A DNA stretch of 64,000 nt from JAFAXA01 sp963777325 (lineage in GTDB: Bacteria > Pseudomonadota > Alphaproteobacteria > Acetobacterales > Acetobacteraceae), in contig CAVZQE010000020.1 of NCBI GenBank assembly GCA_963777325.1, forward strand, positions 124,001 through 188,000. The letters run 5' to 3'. Below are positions 9,375 to 18,791 of the stretch, piece after piece (positions within the stretch are counted from its first letter, which is position 1; every line of letters starts with the position of its first letter). The notes below the pieces were generated by a model, which saw nothing but the letters and a program-made list of their open reading frames with translations, ran no database searches and was not told the DNA's origin. The position numbers were made by a program, and so were the translations under genes.

Positions 9375-10304
9375 TTAGCTGGCAGCCCGGAACGGCTTGC
9401 CGAGGCAGGACGGCGCGCTCAGCCGCGCCCGCGCGGAGCCGGACGAAATGAGCGTCAGCACGACGATCGTCGCGATGTAGGGAAACATCGCCAGCACCTG
9501 CGTCGGCACCGCGACGAAGCCGCTGCCCTGCAGATAGAGCTGCAGCACGGCGACCCCGCCGAACAGATACGCGCCGGCGAGCACGCGCCACGGTCGCCAG
9601 GCCGCGAACACGACGAGCGCGAGCGCGATCCAGCCGCGCCCGGCCGTCATCTGCTCGACCCAGAGCGGCGTGGAGGCGAGCGAGAGATAGCAGCCGCCAA
9701 GCCCCGCCATGGCGCCGCCGAACAGCACGGCGAGATAGCGGATGCCGATGACGTCATGGCCGATCGAGTGCGCGGACATGTCGGACTCCCCGACCGCGCG
9801 CAGGATCATCCCGGCCCGCGTGCGCTTGAGAAACCAGGCGATCGCGGCGGCACAGACGACCGAGAGATAGACCATGCCGTCATAGCGAAACAGCAGCGGA
9901 CCGAGCACGGGAATGCCGGACAGGACGGGGACATGCAGCGCCGGCAGCGCGGGTACGGTCAGTCCGGTGAATTTCTCGCCCGCGAGCGACGACAGGCCGA
10001 TGCCGAAGATCGTGAGCGCGAGCCCGGTCGCCACCTGGTTCGTGACCAGCGTGAGCGTCAGCACGCCGAACAGCAGCGCAAGCGCGGCGCCCGCAAGCGC
10101 GCCTGCGGCGATCGCGAGCACGGACGACCCGGTCAGCGTCATGACGATGAAGCCGCTGACCGCGCCGGCCAGCATCATCCCTTCGACCCCGAGATTGAGC
10201 ACGCCGGACCGCTCGGCGACCAGCTCCCCCAGAGCCGCGAACAGCAGCGGCGTGGCGCTGGTGACAACCGTCTCCAGCAGCGGGACGAGGATGCCGCCGG
10301 TCAT
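9375..10304 (-). CDS. ABC transporter permease (nucleoside type, second subunit)
   Basis: A 309-residue inner-membrane permease of the BPD_transp_2 family that accompanies BMP binding proteins. The family signature ELVAERSGVLNLGVEGMML near residue 30 and multiple hydrophobic segments are clear. The start ATG at 10304 overlaps the stop of the first permease by four bases (ATGA), indicating translational coupling. Both permeases would form the heterodimeric channel energised by the upstream double-cassette ATPase. Confidence 0.92.
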   Translation of the reverse strand: MTGGILVPLLETVVTSATPLLFAALGELVAERSGVLNLGVEGMMLAGAVSGFIVMTLTGSSVLAIAAGALAGAALALLFGVLTLTLVTNQVATGLALTIFGIGLSSLAGEKFTGLTVPALPALHVPVLSGIPVLGPLLFRYDGMVYLSVVCAAAIAWFLKRTRAGMILRAVGESDMSAHSIGHDVIGIRYLAVLFGGAMAGLGGCYLSLASTPLWVEQMTAGRGWIALALVVFAAWRPWRVLAGAYLFGGVAVLQLYLQGSGFVAVPTQVLAMFPYIATIVVLTLISSGSARARLSAPSCLGKPFRAAS

Positions 10305-11407
10305 GCCGTCGCCACGTCCGGCTGCTTTGCCTGGGGTTCGGATTGCCGCTTCCGCACCGGCCTCAGCCGGTACCGGGCGAGGAAATCCGACGCCAGCAGG
10401 AAGAACAGGAGCATGCCTTGCAGGAGGCCGGTCGCGGCCTTCGGGAGGCCGGTCGAGACCTGCGCCGCCTCGCCGCCCAGATACGAGAGCGCGACCAGCA
10501 GCCCCGCCGGAATGATGCCGAGCGGATGCAGGCGGCCGAGGAACGCGACGATGATCGCGGTGAAGCCATATCCAGGCGTGATCTGCGGAATCAGCTGCCC
10601 GATCGGCCCCGCGATTTCGAACGCCCCCGCCAGGCCCGAGAGGCCGCCGCCGAGCAGCAGCACCCGCCAGATGGTGCCGTTGCGCGAGAAACCGGCATAG
10701 CGCGCGGCGGCCGGGGCGAGGCCCACGGCCCTGATCTGGAAGCCGATGATCGAGTAGCGCATGACGGCCCAGAGCGCGACGGGCGCCAGGAACGAAATGA
10801 TCGTGCCGGCGGTCACGCGCGTACCGGCAATGGTCGGCAGGATCTCGGCGTCGTTGAACATGCGGGACTGCGGGAAGTTGAAGCCCTCCGGATCCTTCCA
10901 CGGTCCGAACACGAGCGATGTCAGCGTGAGCGAGGCGACGTAGGTCAGCATCAGGCTGGTCAGGATCTCGTTCACCTCGAAGCGCGTTTTCAGGAATGCC
11001 GGGATCGCGGCCCAGGCCATGCCGCCGGCGATGCCCGCGAGACACATCAGGGGCAGAATCCAGAGCGCCGTCTCGTTGTCCCAGAACGCGAGCGCGATGC
11101 CCCCGGCCGCGATCGCGCCCATCGTCAACTGGCCTTCCGCGCCGATGTTCCAGACATTCGCGCGAAAGCCGGATGCGAGGCCGACCGCGATCATGATCAG
11201 CGGCCCGGCCTTCAGCGCCAGTTCCGCGAGCCCCGACACCGATAGCAGCGGCGCGGCGAAGAACGCGAACAGGGTCCGGCCGGGCGCGAAGCCCATCGCG
11301 GCGAACACCGCGGCGCTCACGGCGATCGTGGCCAGCACGGCGAGCAGCGGCGTGATCCAGGGCAGCACGCGCGACGGCTGACGGCGCGGCTCGATCCTAT
11401 ACCGCAT
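10301..11407 (-). CDS. ABC transporter permease (nucleoside type, first subunit)
   Basis: A 368-residue membrane permease of the same family as its neighbour, recognised by SGFRANVWNIGAEGQLTMGA near residue 80 and FEVNEILTSLMLTYVA near 150. A cytoplasmic N-terminal extension (MRYRIEPRRQPSR) precedes the first membrane span and a charged tail closes it. ATG 11407 overlaps the ATPase stop by about ten bases, so the ATPase and both permeases are one tightly packed operon. Start chosen from the arginine-rich methionine that begins the common family N-terminus. Confidence 0.92.
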   Translation of the reverse strand: MRYRIEPRRQPSRVLPWITPLLAVLATIAVSAAVFAAMGFAPGRTLFAFFAAPLLSVSGLAELALKAGPLIMIAVGLASGFRANVWNIGAEGQLTMGAIAAGGIALAFWDNETALWILPLMCLAGIAGGMAWAAIPAFLKTRFEVNEILTSLMLTYVASLTLTSLVFGPWKDPEGFNFPQSRMFNDAEILPTIAGTRVTAGTIISFLAPVALWAVMRYSIIGFQIRAVGLAPAAARYAGFSRNGTIWRVLLLGGGLSGLAGAFEIAGPIGQLIPQITPGYGFTAIIVAFLGRLHPLGIIPAGLLVALSYLGGEAAQVSTGLPKAATGLLQGMLLFFLLASDFLARYRLRPVRKRQSEPQAKQPDVATA

Positions 11408-12953
11408 GCGCCAACTCCTTTGCGCTCGCGGTTGCCGATACGCCATGCACGCCGCCCATCAGCAATCCGAGCTGGCCGGCCGTGACCTCGGATGTCGGGC
11501 GCGGCTCGGACAGCACGCCGACGTTGATGACGCAGAGCCGGTCGGCGAGCACCATCAGCTCGTCGAGATCCTGCGAGATCACCAGCACCGCCGCGCCCGA
11601 GGCGGCAAGCCCGATCAGCGCCGAATGGATCGCCGTTGCCGCGCCCGCATCGACGCCCCAGGTCGGCTGCGAGACGCACAGCACGCCGGGCGCCTGCAGC
11701 ACCTCCCGGCCGACGATGAACTTCTGCAGATTGCCGCCGGAGAGACTGCCCGCGAGCGCCTCGGTGCCGGAGGTGCGCACGTCGAAGGCGCGGATCACCT
11801 CGGCCGCGAATCGCCGCGCGAGCGGGAACCGGATCAGGCCGGACCGCAGCAGGCGGCGGCGCTTGTAGCCGGTGAGGACGGCGTTCTCGGTCAGCGACAT
11901 GCCGGGAATCGCCGCGTGCCCGTTGCGCTCTTCCGGCACGCAGCAGAGGCCGAGACGGCGGCGCCCGGCGGCGCCGATACGCCCGGCCGGCTTGCCGTCG
12001 AGCATCACGGCACCGGCGCGGCCGGCGATGCGCTCGCCGCTGAGCGCGAGCATCAGTTCGGTCTGGCCGTTGCCCGCGACTCCCGCGACGCCGACGATCT
12101 CGCCCGCCCGCACCGTGAGCGACACATCCCTGAGCGTGACCCCGTGCGCCGCTTCGGGCGGAAGCGTAAGCCGGTCGAGCACCAGCCGTGGCGCACCGGG
12201 CGCCGCCGCGACGCGCCGCCGCGAGGGCTTCAGCTGCGTCCCGATCATCATCGCCGCCAGGGTGGACGGCGTCTCGCGGCGCGGATCGCAGGACGCGACG
12301 ACGCGGCCGCCGCGCAGCACGGTCGCCGCCTCGCACAGCGCCCTGATCTCGGCCAGCTTGTGACTGATATAGAGGATCGAGCATCCTTCGGACGCGAGCT
12401 TGCGCAAGGTCTCGAACAGCCGGTCCACCTCCTGCGGCGTCAGCACCGAGGTCGGTTCGTCCATCACCAGCAAACGCGGCGATTGCAGCAGGCAACGCAC
12501 GATTTCGATTCGCTGCCGCTCCCCGACCGACAGCGTGTGTACCTCGCGCGCCGGATCGAGCGGCAGGCCATAGGCGGCGCTGATGGTGCGCACCCGCGCG
12601 GCCAGCGCCGGCATCGGGCCGGGACGATCCATGCCGAGCGCCACGTTCTCGAGCACGGTCATCGCCTCGAACAGCGAGAAGTGCTGGAACACCATGCCGA
12701 TCCCGAGGCGGCGGGCGGCGTGCGGATCGGGAATGTGGACGGGCTTGCCTTCCCAGAGGATCTGCCCTTCGTCCGCCTGCAGCACACCGTAGACGATTTT
12801 CACGAGCGTCGACTTGCCGGCGCCGTTCTCGCCGAGCAGCGCGTGGATCTCGCCGGGGCGGATCGCGAGATCGACATTGCTGTTCGCGACGACGGAACCG
12901 AAGCGGCGCGTGATGCCGCGCAATTCGAGCCGCGACGGCAAGGGGTCGGTCAC
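11397..12953 (-). CDS. ABC transporter ATP-binding protein, two cassettes (nucleoside type)
   Basis: A 518-residue double ABC ATPase of the RbsA/YufO type. The first cassette has Walker A GENGAGKST near residue 40, signature LSVGERQRIEI and Walker B LLVMDEPTSVL. The second has a degenerate Walker A (GVAGNGQTE), signature SLSGGNLQKF and an altered Walker B (GVLCVSQPT), as is usual for the C-terminal cassette of this family. The start is GTG 12953, overlapping an upstream stop as GTGA, which implies coupling to a gene now mostly missing. It energises the permease pair downstream. Confidence 0.93.
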   Translation of the reverse strand: MTDPLPSRLELRGITRRFGSVVANSNVDLAIRPGEIHALLGENGAGKSTLVKIVYGVLQADEGQILWEGKPVHIPDPHAARRLGIGMVFQHFSLFEAMTVLENVALGMDRPGPMPALAARVRTISAAYGLPLDPAREVHTLSVGERQRIEIVRCLLQSPRLLVMDEPTSVLTPQEVDRLFETLRKLASEGCSILYISHKLAEIRALCEAATVLRGGRVVASCDPRRETPSTLAAMMIGTQLKPSRRRVAAAPGAPRLVLDRLTLPPEAAHGVTLRDVSLTVRAGEIVGVAGVAGNGQTELMLALSGERIAGRAGAVMLDGKPAGRIGAAGRRRLGLCCVPEERNGHAAIPGMSLTENAVLTGYKRRRLLRSGLIRFPLARRFAAEVIRAFDVRTSGTEALAGSLSGGNLQKFIVGREVLQAPGVLCVSQPTWGVDAGAATAIHSALIGLAASGAAVLVISQDLDELMVLADRLCVINVGVLSEPRPTSEVTAGQLGLLMGGVHGVSATASAKELAHAV

Positions 12954-13017
12954 GCCGCGACCGCCGGGCGTTCCCGCGCCGCAAGCCGCGCGCGCGGGCT
13001 TGGTGACAGGGGTCCGG

Positions 13018-13347
13018 TCATGCGGCCAGCGAGCGCGATCCGGCGCTCGGGATGGAACTCGACGAGCTCGGCCGCGGACTGATTTTGACGCCGGGCAAAT
13101 CTGCGCCGAGCGGCTTGTGCCGGCGCGCGAGCTGGATGCAGGCGCTGACGGGGCGGTAGCTCAGGCCGTCGCCCTCCGGCCGCGCCGCCGCCGCCGTGCA
13201 TGCGCCGCAATCGCCCCCGTTGCACGCTTCCCTGGTTCCGGGACGCCTTGCGTCGCCGCGCAGCCAGTCCGGCACGGTGGCCATCGGGGCGATGCCGGCG
13301 AGCTTCCGACGGTCCTCGCCGAGTAGGAACTGGATGCTCTCGCGCAT
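13018..13347 (-). pseudogene. xdhA: xanthine dehydrogenase small subunit, N-terminal fragment
   Basis: From ATG 13347 the first 65 or so residues match the plant-type [2Fe-2S] domain of xanthine dehydrogenase subunit A: MRESIQFLLGEDRRKLAGI, the cluster motif C-NGGD-C-GA-C, and YRPVSACIQL. Homology then stops. The second cluster motif, FAD domain and all other xdh genes are absent. Downstream, an adjacent frame carries a coding-like tail (AELVEFHPERRIALAGRMTG) ending in a GTGA overlap with the ABC ATPase start. This suggests the xdhA start has been joined to the 3' end of another gene by a deletion of several kilobases, real or artefactual. I cannot identify the second gene. Confidence 0.72.
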
Positions 13348-13510
13348 GTCGCTCCCTTCACCCGCGTCCGCCGCGAAATGCCCGCTCCGCAGCATCCCGC
13401 AAGCAATCGGCTGGCGCAACATCCCCGGTCGCGTTTCGCCAAGCAGGTTCCGCCGATCGCCCGGGATGATCGACGGAGGTGAGGACGCAAATGGCGGCCG
13501 GGCACGACGG

Positions 13511-14662
13511 TCAGCGCGGCCGCCGGAACTCGCCCGCGAAGCCCGCCAATGCGAGCAGCGGCAGCACGGCGCCGATCCAGGTCACGAGCGTCCACCCGCC
13601 CACCGCGAAAGCGGGGCTCGCGAACGCCGAACCGGTTGCGCCGCCGAGGAAGAACAGCGCGATGAACAGACCGGTTAGGCGGCTGCGAAGATGCGCGTGC
13701 AACGTGTAGATGGCGCGCTGTCCGACAACGAGGCAGCTCTGCGCGGCGAAATCGAGCAGGATCGCCGCCGCGACCAACGCCGCGACCGCCAGCGTGCCGT
13801 CGGCTTTCGCAATCAGAAATGAGGCCGAGGCCACGGCCAGGGAAGCCCCGGTCACCGCCCTTCCCCAGCCCCGGTCCGCGAGCCGCCCGGCGATCGGAGC
13901 CGCGAGCGCCCCGGCCGCCCCCGCCAGCGCAAACAGCGCGATGCCGCCCTGGGTGTAGCCCAGGCGTTCGAGTTCGAGCGGCGCCGCGGTCCAGAACAGA
14001 GAGAACGCGGCGAACAGGGTCGCCTGATAGAAGCCGCGTCGCTGCAGGACCGGCGTTCCGGCCAGCAGCAGCGGGAGCGACGCGATGAGCTGCCCGTAGC
14101 CCGGACCGGGCGCGGGCCGCCGCTCCGGCAGCAGCCGCAGCAGCAGCGCCGACAGCACGGCCGAGCCGGCCGCCGCCGCCGCGAACACGGCGCGCCAGCC
14201 GAACAGGTCGGCGATCATGCTGGCGGCGGGCCGGGACAGCAGGATACCGGCGAGCAGGCCGGACATGACGTTGCCCACGGTCTGTCCGCGCCGCGCCTCC
14301 GGCGCGAGGTGGGCGGTGAGCGCGATCAGCATCTGCGCGGTGACGGAGCCGATCCCGACGATCAGCGCCCCGCCCAGGAACAGCGCCGGCGCGTGCCCGG
14401 CGGCCATCAGCCCGAGGCCGAGCACGGCGAGCGCGAGGGTCGCCGCGATGACGCGCCGGTTCTCGACGATGTCGCCGAGCGGCACGAGCAGCACGAGACC
14501 GACCGTGTAGCCGACCTGCGTCACGGTCACGATCAGGCTGGCGGCGGCGGGGCCGAGCCCGATCGCCGGCCCGATCAACGCGATCAGCGGCTGCGCATAG
14601 TAAAGGTTGGCGACGACCGCGCCGCAGGCGAGGGCGATCACGGATGTGAGAAGAGCGGGCAT
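13511..14662 (-). CDS. MFS transporter
   Basis: A 383-residue major facilitator superfamily protein with about twelve hydrophobic segments. It opens MPALLTSVIALACGAVVANL, and the loop 2-3 signature VLLVPLGDIVENRRV near residue 70 is typical of MFS drug or metabolite exporters. It is similar in style to the YgaY/arabinose-efflux-like group. Start ATG 14662 is chosen because it immediately precedes the first membrane span; upstream in-frame residues are low-complexity and arginine-rich. Substrate unknown. It lies between the purine block and a Tim44-like gene, all on the minus strand. Confidence 0.88.
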   Translation of the reverse strand: MPALLTSVIALACGAVVANLYYAQPLIALIGPAIGLGPAAASLIVTVTQVGYTVGLVLLVPLGDIVENRRVIAATLALAVLGLGLMAAGHAPALFLGGALIVGIGSVTAQMLIALTAHLAPEARRGQTVGNVMSGLLAGILLSRPAASMIADLFGWRAVFAAAAAGSAVLSALLLRLLPERRPAPGPGYGQLIASLPLLLAGTPVLQRRGFYQATLFAAFSLFWTAAPLELERLGYTQGGIALFALAGAAGALAAPIAGRLADRGWGRAVTGASLAVASASFLIAKADGTLAVAALVAAAILLDFAAQSCLVVGQRAIYTLHAHLRSRLTGLFIALFFLGGATGSAFASPAFAVGGWTLVTWIGAVLPLLALAGFAGEFRRPR

Positions 14663-14970
14663 GGACGTACTCTCGGGAGGCCGGACTGAGCGGCACTGAG
14701 CCGGATCGCCGCTCGGGACTGACGAAGGCGAAGGAACTCCATCGGCCAAAATGCGGGCGGCGATGGAGCGCTTCCATCGCCGCCCAGGCGGCCGGGGCAA
14801 GCCAGCCGCAGCTCAAGGGGCGCCAGCCATGTCCTACCATGGATGGGGCCTGCCGATGATCGTGATGATCTTGGTCCTGAAGATCAGAGATCCGCGTAGG
14901 ACCGTGGAGAAAACCCCCGGTTCCGGGCAACCGGAACCGAGGGCCCTTGGGCGGTCCTATGAGGCGCGGC
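14663..14970. other. intergenic region between Tim44-like gene and MFS gene
   Basis: About 308 bases without a convincing gene. Apart from the strong hairpin at 14918-14939 (listed separately), it presumably holds the MFS promoter on its left side. No riboswitch-like or repeated structure was recognised. Confidence 0.5.
14918..14939 (-). terminator. hairpin terminator downstream of Tim44-like gene
   Basis: A perfect 9-bp inverted repeat (CGGTTCCGG / CCGGAACCG) with a GCAA tetraloop lies 31 bases beyond the Tim44-like stop. On the minus strand it is followed by GGGGGTTTTCTCC, a weak T-run. It fits an intrinsic terminator for the Tim44-like transcript. Confidence 0.7.
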
Positions 14971-15948
14971 CTATCGCGTTTGCTGGATCGCGCTCAAGAC
15001 CCAGCGCCCGCCGGCGGTCCGCATGAACGTCCAGAGTTCGGTCGCGGTCACATGGTCGGTCGCGCTGCCATCGACGATCCGGCCGCTCGCGTCGCGGGTT
15101 GTGTCGATCATCGAGAACTGCATCGCGACGGTCGCGAACTCACGGCCATTCTCGGCCCAGGCTTCCGCGAGGTCGCCCTTCTGCAGCCGCACGTCCGTCA
15201 CGGTGTTGCGCACGCCCCGGCTCGACATGTCCGCCAGCTGCTCGGCGAAGTAGCTGACCATCTCGGGGGTCGCGAGGCCGCGCAGCGCGTTGAGGTCGGC
15301 GGCGGACCAGGCGGCCTGCACGGCCTTGAGGCTCTGCTCGAACGCCTGATAGTCGGCCGGCGCGATCGCGACCGGCTGCGCGGCCGCAGCGCCGCCATAC
15401 GAGGCCCGGCCCGGTTGACCGCCCATCTGGCCGCCCATCTGGCCCCCCATCTGGCCCCCCGTCGGGCTGACCGGCGAGGCGCCGTTGCGGGCGAACATGT
15501 TCGAGAGGCCGGCGAAGCTCGGCTGGGCCGCGCCGCCCCGGAAGCGCCGGAACAGCCACCGCACCACGAACACGATCAGCAGGATCTGGATCAGGAAGCC
15601 GAAGAAGCTGCCGACGCCGCTGATGCCCCCGAACAGCCCGTGACCGAGCAGCAGGCCGCCGAGGCCCGCCCCGAGCAGGCCGCCGAACAGGCCGCTCGTG
15701 AAGGCGGAGCGCGGCCGCATTGGCGCTCCGGCATAGGGGGAGCTGTAGGGAACGGGTGCGTTCGGCACCACGCTCCGCTGCATCGGCGCGGCGTAGGGCG
15801 CGGTCGAGGTGGAGGGCGGCGCGGACCAGGTGCGGCTGCCGCGGCTGCCCCACGAACTGCCGCCCCCGGCGCGCGCGTCCGCGATCGCGGGCGAGAGCGC
15901 AATGCCGAGAGCCAGAGAGGCGGCGAGAAAGGCGGACGGTCGGCGCAT
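14971..15948 (-). CDS. Tim44-like domain membrane protein
   Basis: A 325-residue protein. An N-terminal signal (MRRPSAFLAASLALGIALSP) is followed by a Ser/Gly/Pro-rich linker. Next comes a Gly-rich membrane segment with SGLFGGLLGAGLGGLLLG and a second hydrophobic stretch, ILLIVFVVRWLFRRFRGG. The C-terminal half is a Tim44/MBA1-like fold domain (DYQAFEQSLKAVQAAWSAAD to the end). A GQMG repeat encoded by four 12-base units lies at about residues 165-178. This architecture is common in Alphaproteobacteria; the role is unproven, possibly membrane protein assembly or lipid-related. Family call is firm, function is not. Confidence 0.85.
   Translation of the reverse strand: MRRPSAFLAASLALGIALSPAIADARAGGGSSWGSRGSRTWSAPPSTSTAPYAAPMQRSVVPNAPVPYSSPYAGAPMRPRSAFTSGLFGGLLGAGLGGLLLGHGLFGGISGVGSFFGFLIQILLIVFVVRWLFRRFRGGAAQPSFAGLSNMFARNGASPVSPTGGQMGGQMGGQMGGQPGRASYGGAAAAQPVAIAPADYQAFEQSLKAVQAAWSAADLNALRGLATPEMVSYFAEQLADMSSRGVRNTVTDVRLQKGDLAEAWAENGREFATVAMQFSMIDTTRDASGRIVDGSATDHVTATELWTFMRTAGGRWVLSAIQQTR
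15419..15463. repeat. 12-bp tandem repeat inside Tim44-like gene
   Basis: Four near-identical copies of a 12-base unit (CCCATCTGGCCG and CCC-rich variants) encode a Met-Gly-Gly-Gln repeat in the linker. Such in-frame repeats commonly vary in copy number between strains. Confidence 0.75.
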
Positions 15949-16057
15949 TGTGCAACAACCTGGTATGGTTTCAGTCGCCATATGGTGATCGATCGCGCCA
16001 AACCCAGAGGGCGTCATCCAGGGGGCGTCATCCAGAGGGCGCCAATCCAGGGGAGTG

Positions 16058-17401
16058 TCACGCGCCCGCCAAGGTCATCCGCTCGACCCGGATCGTCGGC
16101 GCGTCCGTGCCGCGCTTCAGTCGCAGGTCGTTCGCGGGCGTGAGGGTTGCGAACATCTCCAGCAGATTGCCCGCGATCGTGATTTCGGCCACGGGTTCCG
16201 CGAGCACGCCGTCCCGGATCATGAACCCGGCCGCGCCCCGGCTGTAGTCGCCGGTGAGGCCGTTGATCCCCATGCCGATCAGCTCCGTGACATACAGGCC
16301 CTGGCCGATATCGGCCATCAGTTCGGATGGGGTCGGCTTTCCCGGCGCCATGCAGACATTGCTCGGCGCGGGCGAAGGCGGACCGCCGACGGAGCGGGAG
16401 GCGTGGCCGGTCGTGCTCAGGCCGAGCTGCCGTCCCGTCCGGCTGTCGAGCAGCCACGTCATGAGAACGCCATCCTCGACGAGCGCGCGCGCTTCGGTCC
16501 GCACGCCCTCGCCGTCGAACGGCCGCGAGCGGAGGCCGCGCACCCGGCGCGGATCGTCGAGCACGTTCACCCCTGGCGGCAGGATGCGCTGGCCGAGCTT
16601 GTCCTTCAGGAACGTCGTGCCGCGCGCGACCGAGGCGCCGTTGATCGCGCCGGTGAGATGCCCGACGAGGCCGCCCGCGACTCTCGGATCGTAGACGACC
16701 GGCAGCGTCGTCGTCTTCGGCCGGGCCGGATTGAGCCGGGCGATCGCCCGGTGCGCGGCGGAGAGGCCGATCGCGTGCGCGTCCTCGAGATCGGCGAGAT
16801 GCACGGCGGAGGAATAGTCGTAGTCCCGTTGCATCCCCGTGCCCTCGCCCGCCAGCGCGGTCGCGGAGACGGAGTGGCCGGTGCGGGTGTAGCGGCCGGA
16901 GAACCCGGCGGAGGTCGCGAGCGCGAGCGTGGTGCGGCTGTAGCCGGCTTCCGCGCCCTCCGAATTGGTGACGCCCTGGACGGACAGCGCCGCCTCCTCG
17001 GCCCGGCTCGCCCTGAGCCCGAGCGCCTCGACATCCGGCTCGGCGGGATCGGCGAGGTCGAGCGAGGCCGGGTCGAACAGGCCGGGATCGGTTCCAGCCG
17101 CCGCCGCGAGGCCGCCATACGGGTCCGCCGGCACGACCCGCGCCATCGCGATCGCGCGTTCGACCAGCCGGTCGAAGCCGCCGCGATCGACCGCGCTCGA
17201 TGACACGATGGCGGCCCGCTGGCCGACGAACACCCGCAGCCCGAGATCCTGGCCCTCGGACCGCTCGACATGCTCGGTCCGCCCGAGACGAAGCTGCACG
17301 CCGACCGAGGTACCGATCGCCAGCAGCGCATCGGCCGCGTCCGCCCCGGCGCGGCGGGCGCGGCCGATCAGATCCTGCAGCAAGTCGAGCGCGTCGGTCA
17401 C
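16058..17401 (-). CDS. pmbA: PmbA/TldE family metalloprotease subunit
   Basis: A 447-residue PmbA (TldE) family protein, partner of TldD in a heterodimeric protease that processes modified peptides and antitoxins. Family features include the N-terminal repeat-rich region with RSEGQDLGLRVFVGQRAA near residue 48, SNEGAEAGYSR-like TNSEGAEAGYSR near 145, and the C-terminal MGINGLTGDYSRGAAGFMI stretch. As in other PmbA proteins, no HExxxH zinc motif is visible; that lies in TldD, which is not in this window. Start is GTG 17401, overlapping the upstream M16 protease stop as GTGA, so the two are translationally coupled. Confidence 0.93.
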   Translation of the reverse strand: MTDALDLLQDLIGRARRAGADAADALLAIGTSVGVQLRLGRTEHVERSEGQDLGLRVFVGQRAAIVSSSAVDRGGFDRLVERAIAMARVVPADPYGGLAAAAGTDPGLFDPASLDLADPAEPDVEALGLRASRAEEAALSVQGVTNSEGAEAGYSRTTLALATSAGFSGRYTRTGHSVSATALAGEGTGMQRDYDYSSAVHLADLEDAHAIGLSAAHRAIARLNPARPKTTTLPVVYDPRVAGGLVGHLTGAINGASVARGTTFLKDKLGQRILPPGVNVLDDPRRVRGLRSRPFDGEGVRTEARALVEDGVLMTWLLDSRTGRQLGLSTTGHASRSVGGPPSPAPSNVCMAPGKPTPSELMADIGQGLYVTELIGMGINGLTGDYSRGAAGFMIRDGVLAEPVAEITIAGNLLEMFATLTPANDLRLKRGTDAPTIRVERMTLAGA

Positions 17402-18663
17402 GCCGCCAGCTTCTCCGCGATCTGCCCGACCGAGGGGACATGCGCCGCCGGTCCCATCGTCGCGAGCGTCGGCCGCCCCCGGAACAGGCGGAACGCCGCG
17501 CGCCGCACGTCGGCCAGGGTCACGGCGTTGAGCCGCTGCACCGTCTCACTGGTGGGGATGGGGCGTCCGAACACCTGCAACTGGCGTGCAAGCTGCTCGC
17601 AGCGGCTGCCCGTGCTTTCCAGCGACATCAGCAAGGAGGCCTTCACCTGGGCGCGGGCGCGGGCGAGCTCCGGCTCACGCACCTCCGTCTGCACCTTGCG
17701 CAGCTCTTCGAGGGTGACGGGGACGAGTTCCGCCGCCTCGCTCTCGCCCGTGCCCGCGTAGATGCCGAACAGGCCGCCGTCGAGGAACGGCGCCGTGAAG
17801 GAATAGACCGAGTAGACGAGACCCCGCTTCTCCCGCACCTCCTGGAACAGCCGCGACGACATGCCGCCGCCGAGCAGGGTGGAGAGCAGCAGCGTCGGGT
17901 AGTAGTCGGGGTCCGCGTAGGCGACGGAGGGAAAGCCGAGCACGATATGGACCTGGTCGAGATCGCGCGTCTCGCGGAACTCGCCGCCCTCGTAGCGGCC
18001 GGGGACGTACGCCAGGGCCGGCTCATGCGGCAGGTCGCTGAAATGGGCGTGGACGAGGTCGAGCACCTGCTCGTGATGGAGGTTGCCGGCGGCGGCGACG
18101 ACGGTGTTCGCGGCGACGTAGTGCCGGCGCATGTAGCCGGTGAGCGTCGCCCGCGGCATCTCGCGGATCACCCCCTCGGTCCCGAGCACCGGGCGGCCCA
18201 TCGGCTGGCCCGGGAAGGCGGTCTCCTGGAAGTGGTCGAAAATGATGTCGTCCGGCGTGTCGTGCGCCTGCCCGATCTCCTGTAGAATGACGCCCCGCTC
18301 CCGCTCCAGCTCCTCCGGCTCGAAGATCGAATGCGTCAGGATGTCGCCGATGATGTCGGCGGCGAGCGTCGTGTCCTCCTTCAGCACCTTGCAGTAATAG
18401 GCGGTCTGCTCGCGCGCGGTATAGGCGTTGATGTGGCCGCCGACCGCCTCGATCTCCTCCGCGATCGCGGCGGCGGTGCGGCGCTCGGTGCCCTTGAACG
18501 CCATGTGTTCGAGAAAATGCGAGACGCCGTTCTCATCCGCCCGCTCGTGGCGGGTGCCGGTCGCGACATAGGCGCCGAGCGACACGGTCTCGACCCGCTC
18601 CATGCGCTCGCTCACGACCGTCAGGCCCGACGGCAGGCGGCTGACCTCTATTGCTTCGCTCAT
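17398..18663 (-). CDS. M16 family zinc peptidase (processing-peptidase-like)
   Basis: A 421-residue pitrilysin/insulinase-family peptidase. The inverted zinc motif HFLEH is at H49-E52-H53, followed by the usual downstream acidic helix (ELERERGVILQEI). The second lobe holds the substrate-gating RLFQEVREKRGLVYSVYSF. Length and layout match the bacterial mitochondrial-processing-peptidase-beta-like group (PqqL/YmxG type). ATG 18663 starts the family-typical sequence (SRLPSGLTVVSERM). It lies downstream of thrC in minus-strand order, an arrangement common in Alphaproteobacteria, with a hypothetical gene and a plus-strand DUF302 gene intervening here. Confidence 0.95.
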   Translation of the reverse strand: MSEAIEVSRLPSGLTVVSERMERVETVSLGAYVATGTRHERADENGVSHFLEHMAFKGTERRTAAAIAEEIEAVGGHINAYTAREQTAYYCKVLKEDTTLAADIIGDILTHSIFEPEELERERGVILQEIGQAHDTPDDIIFDHFQETAFPGQPMGRPVLGTEGVIREMPRATLTGYMRRHYVAANTVVAAAGNLHHEQVLDLVHAHFSDLPHEPALAYVPGRYEGGEFRETRDLDQVHIVLGFPSVAYADPDYYPTLLLSTLLGGGMSSRLFQEVREKRGLVYSVYSFTAPFLDGGLFGIYAGTGESEAAELVPVTLEELRKVQTEVREPELARARAQVKASLLMSLESTGSRCEQLARQLQVFGRPIPTSETVQRLNAVTLADVRRAAFRLFRGRPTLATMGPAAHVPSVGQIAEKLAA

Positions 18664-18791
18664 TCTCGTCCTTTGTTCTGTTCCGCCGCCACGCTGGCCG
18701 GAAGCTGGCATTTAGTGGCTGTTCGGCCCCAGGTCCATAAGCCGCCCGGCCTGGCCGGAGGACAACTGCCCGGAGCAGGATCGACGCCGGT

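Noticed and set aside
15023..15253. Short plus-strand frame within the Tim44-like gene
   Set aside because: It lies wholly antisense to a well-supported gene and lacks a start signal.
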